Below are positions 1 through 5,981 of a DNA stretch of 5,981 nucleotides, one piece after another. The position numbers were made by a program, and so were the translations under genes. The DNA is from Pirellulales bacterium (GTDB lineage Bacteria; Planctomycetota; Planctomycetia; Pirellulales; JALHLM01): positions 1-5,981 of the forward strand of contig JALHLM010000394.1 in NCBI GenBank assembly GCA_022844585.1. The letters run 5' to 3'. The number at the start of each line of letters is the position of its first letter. Position 1 is the stretch's first letter. Under the pieces are notes generated by a model. The model was not told the DNA's origin. It worked only from the letters and a program-made list of their open reading frames with translations, and ran no database searches.

Positions 1-1
1 C

Positions 2-1282
<1,281 letters not shown>

Positions 1283-1314
1283 GCCGCGCCCCTCGGCTAA
1301 GGAGACATACGCCC

Positions 1315-2565
1315 TCACTCCTCCGGCAGCTCGGCCAGCGACAACCGGATGTGGAACGAACTGCCTTGGCCGGGTTTCGATTCCGCCCAAATCGCGCCCC
1401 CTTGTTGCTCGACGAGCGTCTTTGCGAAATACAGGCCCAGGCCCGAGCCAGGCGTATCGCGATGCGCGTCCAGCCGCCGGAACGGAACGAAGATCCGCGT
1501 CAGTTCGTGCGGGGGGATGCCGGGACCGTCGTCGATGATCGAAATCGTGCAGTGGCGTTCGTCGGCCGCCGCGCGGACGATGATCTTGCCGGCGGACTTG
1601 TCGTGATACTTGACGGCGTTCGAGAGCAGGTTGAAGAACACCTCGCGCAGCCGCACGCGGTCCGCCCGCACCGCCGGCATGTGTTCCGGCAGCGTGATCG
1701 CGATGTGCTTCTGTTCCATGGCCGGGCGCAGGAGTTCGACCGTCTCCAGCAGCACGGGCTCCGGCGAGAGCGCTTGTTGCGCCGGTTCCTCGTGCATGGA
1801 GATCGCCGACTGCAGCAAGTCGTCGATCGTGGCGCTCATCCGCAAGGCGCGGTTGCGCGCCGCTTGAATTAGCTTGCCCGCCTCGCTCGGGATTTGCCGT
1901 CCGAACTCGTCGAGCGCCTCGTCGCAGAGGTTGACCATCGTCGCCAGTGGCGTCTTCAAGTCGTGCGACGTGAGCTGCGCGAACTGGCGGAGTTCCGCGT
2001 TGGCCTGGTAAAGCAGATCCAGCGCGCGCCGTAGATTGGCGGTCATGCGGCTGAAATACGCTTCGAGCGTCAGCCCGATATCGAAAAACACCGCTTTCTG
2101 CACGGAGCGAACCATTCGCGCAAAATGTTGCGACGACTCGCCAAAATCCTGCCCGAGACATTCCACGCAGAACTGCAAGTACTTGTTGTAGGCGCCGAGG
2201 AACATTTGCGGGCTGATGCCGACCCGCGCGTGAACGTCGCCGACGCGAAAGCAGCGATCCATGTACGCGTCGCTCCATTCGGCCGCCAGCATGTGTTGCA
2301 GGTGTTCCATCTGCGACACTTTCAGCCGCTCCACGAGCTGCGGATCGCGCAAGAACCGAGCCGTCGTCTCGAACTTGAACAAGTGTTGGTAGAATTCATC
2401 GACGAAGTCGTCGCGACGATCGCGCAAACGATCATTCAACTCCTGGAGTTGGGCGCGATCCTGCTCATCGAACTCCAGGTAGGCGAGGCGCTCCCGCAAA
2501 TCGGTGATTTCGTGAGCGTCGTCGGAGCCGATGCTCGGCGGCGCGTCGGAGTGTGTGGGGTCCAT
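1315..2565 (-). CDS. Globin-coupled sensor histidine kinase (soluble, protoglobin-HisKA-HATPase)
   Basis: A 416-residue cytoplasmic sensor kinase with no membrane segment or signal peptide. Residues about 30-175 look like a globin-coupled-sensor (protoglobin) domain. The stretch RVGDVHARVGISP followed by FLGAYNKYL matches the family's F-helix region, giving His112 as proximal haem ligand; Tyr59 in EFYQHLF fits the distal B-helix tyrosine. The kinase core follows: phosphoacceptor His201 in SHDLKTPL, N-box Asn316 in FNLLSNAVKY, G1 box DDGPGI (345-350), F-box FVPF (359-362) and G2 box GSGLGLYF (373-380). All catalytic boxes are intact. The layout and the tyrosine-to-histidine spacing resemble AfGcHK of Anaeromyxobacter (Tyr45, His99, His183, from memory), where haem redox state or O2 controls autophosphorylation. 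There is no receiver domain and no response regulator nearby, so its partner is elsewhere. The ATG at 2565 lacks a clear Shine-Dalgarno site. It lies 66 bases downstream of the small membrane protein gene on the same strand and converges on gcvPB. O2, NO or redox are all possible signals. Confidence 0.93.
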   Translation of the reverse strand: MDPTHSDAPPSIGSDDAHEITDLRERLAYLEFDEQDRAQLQELNDRLRDRRDDFVDEFYQHLFKFETTARFLRDPQLVERLKVSQMEHLQHMLAAEWSDAYMDRCFRVGDVHARVGISPQMFLGAYNKYLQFCVECLGQDFGESSQHFARMVRSVQKAVFFDIGLTLEAYFSRMTANLRRALDLLYQANAELRQFAQLTSHDLKTPLATMVNLCDEALDEFGRQIPSEAGKLIQAARNRALRMSATIDDLLQSAISMHEEPAQQALSPEPVLLETVELLRPAMEQKHIAITLPEHMPAVRADRVRLREVFFNLLSNAVKYHDKSAGKIIVRAAADERHCTISIIDDGPGIPPHELTRIFVPFRRLDAHRDTPGSGLGLYFAKTLVEQQGGAIWAESKPGQGSSFHIRLSLAELPEE

Positions 2566-2631
2566 GCTTGGGATGGAATTCGTGATTGGACAACGGGCGG
2601 CGGTCTAGGGTACTTCTTGTCGTGCGTGCCT

Positions 2632-3156
2632 CTACGGCGAAATCGGCGAGAATTGAATCGCCAAGTTGGCTGCCGCCACGACAACGCCGATCACCGCGAG
2701 CAGCACGATCAGCGTGGCGACGCCATACAGCGTACGCGTGCCGTCGTCGGGCTGGGCTGACTGGATTTTACGGCGCATCAGCTTGTTGACCACCACGCCG
2801 CAGACCCACGTCCAATGCAACATGACGTGAACCAGGACGCCCAGCGTCAAGATGCCCGCCAATCCGAACTGCCAGCGGCTCCAAGCATTGTACGAATATC
2901 CCCACAACGTCCAGCCGGCCGCGTTCGTCGCCGGGGGAAAGACGAACTGCACCACCAGACCGACCGCGATGAGGGCCGTCAATACCGCCAACAAGACGGC
3001 GTCGAGCAGGAAATTCACGATCGTCCGCGACCAACGGATCCCGGTCGTCGAACTTGCACCGCCGACGCGGCTCGGCAAGGCGGGATTCGGCGAGTTCCGC
3101 ACATGGTCCGCGGATGGGGATGCACCGACAGTTTGGGCCATGTGTGTACTCGACAT
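2632..3156 (-). CDS. Three-helix membrane protein, DUF4405 / cytochrome b-like
   Basis: A 174-residue predicted inner-membrane protein. The first 40 residues are polar, rich in Ser, Pro and Ala, and lack a signal peptide. Hydrophobic helices lie at about 47-73, 97-122 and 144-168. The first two resemble the DUF4405 family, cytochrome b-like proteins: a TIVNFLLDAVLL start, then a WxxW region (WTLWGYSYNAW), then a helix ending GVLVHVMLHWTWV. His110 and His114 in that last segment are candidate haem ligands or near-ligands. An acceptor histidine on helix 1 is not obvious, so haem binding is not assured. The gene lies 66 bases upstream of the globin kinase gene on the same strand, which suggests co-transcription, and it is divergent from the cytochrome oxidase operon. 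A start at Met6 (3141) is equally possible; neither has a strong ribosome site. The role is unknown: electron transfer, membrane redox sensing or an oxidase accessory are all compatible. The family call comes from pattern memory. Confidence 0.72.
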   Translation of the reverse strand: MSSTHMAQTVGASPSADHVRNSPNPALPSRVGGASSTTGIRWSRTIVNFLLDAVLLAVLTALIAVGLVVQFVFPPATNAAGWTLWGYSYNAWSRWQFGLAGILTLGVLVHVMLHWTWVCGVVVNKLMRRKIQSAQPDDGTRTLYGVATLIVLLAVIGVVVAAANLAIQFSPISP

Positions 3157-3457
3157 CGGAACTGGCGCCTAAAGTGGGCGTCCGCAAGCGATGCAATTCC
3201 AGCGCCAATCAGCGCGGCGAGCGTGCGTTGAATTCGTCGCCGCTCATAACGCTCATCCTGAAAGGAACGGCGGATTCCGTCGCTGGGCTGCGCTGGGCGG
3301 CCTGCCCATCCTAGTGTGACATTTTGCGACACCGATTGCGACGGGCAAGTGTGCGATCGTGTCACGGCCCGCGGTCGGCCGCCCGCGTAGCGCGCGCGCG
3401 AACGGCCGACGAGCGGATCGCCGCAAACCATTTCCCGGCCAACGATTCGCGACGTTC

Positions 3458-3471
3458 GGAGCGGCCGCTCC
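3458..3471. promoter_or_regulatory. Perfect 14-bp palindrome, candidate operator
   Basis: GGAGCGGCCGCTCC is its own reverse complement, with 7-base arms and no spacer. It ends 28 bases before the -24 element of the candidate sigma-54 promoter, with its centre about 60 bases upstream of the predicted transcription start. That suits a dimeric DNA-binding protein. With no loop it is not a terminator hairpin. In sequence this GC-rich one such palindrome could turn up by chance somewhere in the window, so its position is the main argument. Confidence 0.3.
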
Positions 3472-3499
3472 AGAAAAGTTTGCACGGATTCTCATTGCT

Positions 3500-3515
3500 T
3501 GGCACCTGAACTGCG
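3500..3515 (+). promoter_or_regulatory. Candidate sigma-54 (-24/-12) promoter for the oxidase operon
   Basis: The sequence TGGCACCTGAACTGCG matches the RpoN consensus TGGCACG-N4-TTGCW at TGGCAC and TGC. The invariant GG (3501-3502) and GC (3513-3514) are separated by exactly 10 bases. Transcription would start near 3525, leaving an 80-base leader before the cytochrome ATG at 3608. The mismatches are C for G after TGGCAC, C for the first T of TTGC, and G for the final W. Sigma-54 promoters need an AAA+ activator, often the response regulator of a two-component pair. Position and orientation favour a real site, but it rests on sequence match alone. Confidence 0.45.
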
Positions 3516-3607
3516 AAAAGGGGGGCCGAACGAGGCTGACACCGCACTCACTTGTATTCCACGAAGCGCACCGCATGGATGCCGCGTGTCCCAGGGCCCC
3601 CTTGCCC

Positions 3608-4699
3608 ATGAGCCGTTATCTCCGTTGCGCCGCGCTGCTCTTCATCGGCGCGGCGGCTGGCTGCGAGCCGGTCCAGGTTCCCCAATGGAGTTCGAGCAAG
3701 AAGCTCGAATCGCTGGAGAACGCGGAACACCGCGACCGGATCGTCGCGGGTTTGGCCTCGGCCTTCGGCACGCCGCTATTGCCGAATCGGCCGGACGCCG
3801 ATGACGCCGAGCGCGAGCATTTGCGCCTTGGCGCGGAGGTCTACGTCAAACGCTGCGCGCAATGCCACGGCGCGAGCGGCGACGGCGCCGGCCCCGCCGC
3901 CGAGTTTCTCAAACCCCGCCCGCGCGATTATCGACAGGGCACGTTCAAATTCACCAGCACGCCTTACGGCGCGCGCCCACGCCGCGAGGACTTGGTGCGC
4001 ACGGTCCGCGAAGGGATCGTCGGCACGTCAATGCCGTCGTTCGCGCTGCTGCCGCCGACGGAACTGGCGGCGGTGATCGATTATGTGATCCTGCTCGCCG
4101 AGCGCGGCGAAACAGAAATCCTGTGGGCCGCCTACGCCGAAGCCGAAGAGGATCTCGAGTTCGACGACGTGTATCAAGAGGTGCTGGACTTGTGGCGGTC
4201 AGGCGCGGAGTCCGTGGTGCGGCCGCTGACCGTGATGCCGGCCATGACGCCGGAAACGATCGAACTTGGCCGCCAGGCGTTTCTTAGCGAAGGCTGTGCG
4301 AAGTGCCATGGCGCCGACGGCCGCGGCAAGACGCAGGACAATGTCGGGACCGACGTTTGGGGTTTCCCCACGAACGCGGCCGACATCACCGCCGGCATGC
4401 TGCACGGCGGACAGCGGCCCATCGACATTTACCGCCGCATCTCGTCCGGCATCAACGGCACGCCGATGCCCTCGTTCCGCGCGGTCTTCGATCCCGCCGG
4501 CAAAGACCCGGCGGCGGCCAAGAACCCCGATACGATGTGGCATTTGGTCCATTACGTCTTGCACGTCGCCAATCAGCGCCGCGCCTCGCTGCCGTCGGAA
4601 CCGAGCCTAAGTGCGCCGCGGACCACGGAGGATTCGCCGGCGAGCGCCGCGAGCACTAGGTCAGGCCAAGCCTCGGCCGCGCCGGAAAGGGGTGGCTGA
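3608..4699 (+). CDS. Dihaem c-type cytochrome lipoprotein (CcoP-like role)
   Basis: A 363-residue exported cytochrome carrying two c-type haem domains, expected to pass electrons to the oxidase encoded downstream. From Met1 there is a short lipoprotein signal, MSRYLRC then a hydrophobic stretch ending GAAAGC, with Cys19 as the predicted lipidated residue. Domain 1 has CAQCH (Cys83, Cys86, His87) and probable axial Met142 in GTSMPSF. Domain 2 has CAKCH (Cys230, Cys233, His234) and probable axial Met287 in GTPMPSF. An acidic linker (about 175-200) lies between them. The last 37 residues are a disordered Ser/Ala/Pro-rich tail. I chose the ATG at 3608 because it gives a compact signal peptide, with AGGG 11 bases upstream; 3575 is a possible alternative with 11 extra residues. 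The upstream extension to 3359 is rejected. The stop codon overlaps the next start by one base (TGATG), so the genes are probably translationally coupled. Canonical CcoP is also dihaem but is anchored by an N-terminal helix and encoded after ccoN and ccoO. Confidence 0.9.
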   Translation: MSRYLRCAALLFIGAAAGCEPVQVPQWSSSKKLESLENAEHRDRIVAGLASAFGTPLLPNRPDADDAEREHLRLGAEVYVKRCAQCHGASGDGAGPAAEFLKPRPRDYRQGTFKFTSTPYGARPRREDLVRTVREGIVGTSMPSFALLPPTELAAVIDYVILLAERGETEILWAAYAEAEEDLEFDDVYQEVLDLWRSGAESVVRPLTVMPAMTPETIELGRQAFLSEGCAKCHGADGRGKTQDNVGTDVWGFPTNAADITAGMLHGGQRPIDIYRRISSGINGTPMPSFRAVFDPAGKDPAAAKNPDTMWHLVHYVLHVANQRRASLPSEPSLSAPRTTEDSPASAASTRSGQASAAPERGG

Positions 4700-5301
4700 T
4701 GGACGCGGAAAAATCCGCGGAGCTGACGCGGCTGCGTGAACGCGTCCGCGAGCTGGAGGCCGAAGTCGAGCGGCAACCCGCCGTTCCCTGGCAGCCGCCG
4801 AAGTTCTACACCGCCTACTACGCGACGACCGGCTTCCTGCTCGGCATCTTCGGCGCGGTGACCAGCTTGCTGTTCAACGTGGTCGGCGCATCGCTCGTGG
4901 GCAAGCATCCGTTGGAGTTGATTCGCGTCTATCTCACGTTCCCCATGGGAGAAAAGGCTCGCGGCATCGAAAGCGGCATGGCGCTCGCCATCGGCTGCTG
5001 CCTGTACATCGGCGCCGGCATGTTGCTGGGGATGGTGTTTCAATTGGCGATCGCCCGCTTCGCCCCACGGGCGTCGCTGGGCGGGCGATTGGCATGGGCG
5101 AGCGGCTTGGCCGTCGCTGTCTGGATCGTCAACTATTACCTCGTTTTGTCCTGGTTGCAGCCACTGTTGTTCGGCGGCAATTGGATCGTCGAAGAGATTC
5201 CCGTGTGGGTCGCCGCGCTGACCCATCTGGTGTTCGGTTGGACGATGGCGGTGGTTTATCCGTTGGGCGAGTACCGCCCCTACCGCGTGGAATCGGAGTG
5301 A
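4699..5301 (+). CDS. Four-helix membrane protein of unknown function in oxidase operon
   Basis: A 200-residue protein that I do not recognise as a named family. Residues 5-26 form a charged heptad-like stretch (LTRLRERVRELEAEVE) likely to be a short coiled coil. A proline/tryptophan segment (28-35) follows, then four hydrophobic helices at about 42-66, 92-118, 130-152 and 166-187. The C-terminus is short and polar. No CXXCH motif or metal-binding cluster is seen; His70 and His176 are the only histidines. The ATG overlaps the TGA of the cytochrome gene, with AAAGGGG 6 bases upstream. The next gene, ccoN, begins 2 bases after this stop. The tight packing between a dihaem cytochrome and the catalytic subunit suggests a structural or assembly partner of the oxidase, in a place where small subunits such as CcoQ or CcoH act in other bacteria, but there is no sequence basis for equating it with either. 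Confidence 0.85.
   Translation: MDAEKSAELTRLRERVRELEAEVERQPAVPWQPPKFYTAYYATTGFLLGIFGAVTSLLFNVVGASLVGKHPLELIRVYLTFPMGEKARGIESGMALAIGCCLYIGAGMLLGMVFQLAIARFAPRASLGGRLAWASGLAVAVWIVNYYLVLSWLQPLLFGGNWIVEEIPVWVAALTHLVFGWTMAVVYPLGEYRPYRVESE
5295..5298 (+). promoter_or_regulatory. Ribosome binding site of ccoN
   Basis: GGAG lies 5 bases before the ATG at 5304 and inside the last codons of the preceding gene. It supports this start over later in-frame ATGs and supports coupled translation of the two genes. Confidence 0.6.
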
Positions 5302-5303
5302 AT

Positions 5304-5981
5304 ATGACTGACGTGGCAGCGAGTGACACCACGCACGACGTCGATGACTTGGTCGATCGCACGCTGGTGCTTTGGTACTATCTGGCCGCGCTGACCTTTT
5401 TCGCCGTGTCGCTCTTGGGCGGATTGCTGATGGCGCTGCAGTTGGTGCGCTGGAACCCCATCCAAGGGATCGAACTGATGTCCCCGGGCCGCTGGCGGAT
5501 GATTCACACCAACGCCATCGCCTACGGTTGGCTGGCCAACGCCTTCCTCGGCACGCTCCACTGGGCCGTCCCGCGGCTGACGCTGCGACCGGTGGCCAAC
5601 AAGGCGTTGAGCTGGTTCATCTTCGTCGCCTGGCAATTCGTGGTCGGCGCCACGGCGGTCGGCATCCTGCTGGGCGAAGCACAAGGGCTCGAATGGGGCG
5701 AGACGCCGGTCTGGATCGATCCCTTGGCGCTCGTCGGTTTGGCCCTCGTGGCGTTCAACTTCATGACGCCGATCGTCCGCGCCAAGGGGCCGCTCTACGT
5801 CACGCTCTGGTATTTCATGGCCGCCTTCGTCTGGACATTCTTGACCTACGCGATGGGCAACTTGCTGCCGCAGTACTGGGTCAGCGGCTCCAGCGGCGGG
5901 GCGATCGCCGGCCTGTTTATCCACGACCTCGTCGGGCTGTTCGTCACGCCGCTCGGCTGGGGACTGATGTACTACTTCGTG
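5304..5981 (+). CDS. ccoN: cbb3-type cytochrome c oxidase subunit I, 3'-truncated
   Basis: This is the catalytic subunit of the high-affinity cbb3 haem-copper oxidase, which reduces O2 to water in the inner membrane and pumps protons. The first 226 residues are visible and the frame is open to the window edge. Hydrophobic helices lie at about 24-48, 66-90, 103-124, 141-158, 165-187 and 201-225. RMIHTNAIAYGWLANAFLG carries His68, the expected low-spin haem b ligand. The segment IHDLVGLFVTPLGWGLMYYF matches the CcoN CuB region, with His207 as the first CuB ligand. The usual Asn after that histidine is Asp here, a variation I would check against relatives. The His-His CuB pair and the cross-linked tyrosine lie beyond the window. 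The pattern GLFVTPLG...YYF fits CcoN and not NorB, which carries a glutamate-rich active site. The start has a good GGAG site, and ccoO would be expected downstream. Confidence 0.93.
   Translation, partial: MTDVAASDTTHDVDDLVDRTLVLWYYLAALTFFAVSLLGGLLMALQLVRWNPIQGIELMSPGRWRMIHTNAIAYGWLANAFLGTLHWAVPRLTLRPVANKALSWFIFVAWQFVVGATAVGILLGEAQGLEWGETPVWIDPLALVGLALVAFNFMTPIVRAKGPLYVTLWYFMAAFVWTFLTYAMGNLLPQYWVSGSSGGAIAGLFIHDLVGLFVTPLGWGLMYYFV

Larger units (their letters stand above)
3157..3607. other. Divergent intergenic regulatory region
   Basis: About 450 bases separate the leftward membrane protein/kinase unit from the rightward oxidase operon. I see no convincing protein gene in it. The open frame that continues upstream of the cytochrome gene from 3359 reads as arginine- and alanine-rich low-quality peptide with no family resemblance, and it precedes a clean lipoprotein signal. 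The region holds a sigma-54-like promoter (3500-3515), a perfect palindrome (3458-3471) and a cluster of short repeats (3316-3365). No convincing sigma-70 promoter for the leftward unit was found: the best hexamer pair on the minus strand matched only 3 of 6 bases at each position. No FNR-type TTGAT-N4-ATCAA box was seen. Confidence 0.7.

Noticed and set aside
3157..3320. Sigma-70 or ECF promoter for the leftward membrane protein/kinase unit
   Set aside because: The best pair on the minus strand (TTGCAT and TTTAGG, 17-base spacing) matches only half the consensus at each element. A GGAAT/CGTTA pair has a spacing of 22 bases, too long for an ECF promoter.
3389..3402. Alternating CG run in the intergenic region
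   Set aside because: Short, and expected at this GC content. No evidence of a function.
3359..3607. N-terminal extension of the cytochrome frame upstream of 3608
   Set aside because: It would bury the lipoprotein signal 83 residues inside the protein, is arginine/alanine-rich, and would place the sigma-54-like site inside coding sequence.
4573..5924. Minus-strand open frames opposite the four-helix protein and ccoN
   Set aside because: Rich in Gln, Arg, Pro and His, as expected for the antisense of membrane-protein genes. No motifs.

Overview
The window reads as GC-rich bacterial chromosome, probably from a planctomycete (Pirellulales-like). That placement is an inference from GC content, the split glycine decarboxylase, weak Shine-Dalgarno sites and the non-canonical cbb3-oxidase gene order; no rRNA or other marker gene is present to confirm it. 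Five protein genes and one candidate promoter can be supported. No tRNA, rRNA, CRISPR array or mobile element was seen.

Left part (2-1282, + strand): the 3' most of gcvPB, the PLP-binding subunit of the two-subunit glycine decarboxylase (P protein), cut at its 5' end by the window edge. It meets a minus-strand gene tail to tail across 32 bases.

Middle part (1315-3156, - strand): a probable two-gene unit, transcribed right to left. First comes a small three-helix membrane protein resembling DUF4405 / cytochrome b-like proteins (3156 to 2632). After 66 bases comes a soluble globin-coupled histidine kinase (2565 to 1315) with a protoglobin-type haem sensor domain joined to HisKA and HATPase domains. 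No response regulator is in the window.

Divergent intergenic region (3157-3607, about 450 bases): it holds a good match to a sigma-54 (-24/-12) promoter facing right, a perfect 14-base palindrome about 30 bases upstream of it, and a further region of short repeats.

Right part (3608-5981, + strand): a tightly packed respiratory operon. It contains a dihaem c-type cytochrome lipoprotein, a four-helix membrane protein of unknown function that overlaps it by one base, and the start of a cbb3-type haem-copper oxidase catalytic subunit (ccoN) that runs off the right edge.

The coherent story is a putative O2 (or NO) sensing locus: a cytoplasmic haem-globin kinase and a possible membrane cytochrome b lie back to back with a high-affinity terminal oxidase operon. 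The operon may be driven by sigma-54 and hence by an activator that such a kinase could control. The regulatory link is inference; the gene identities are well supported except for the two small membrane proteins.
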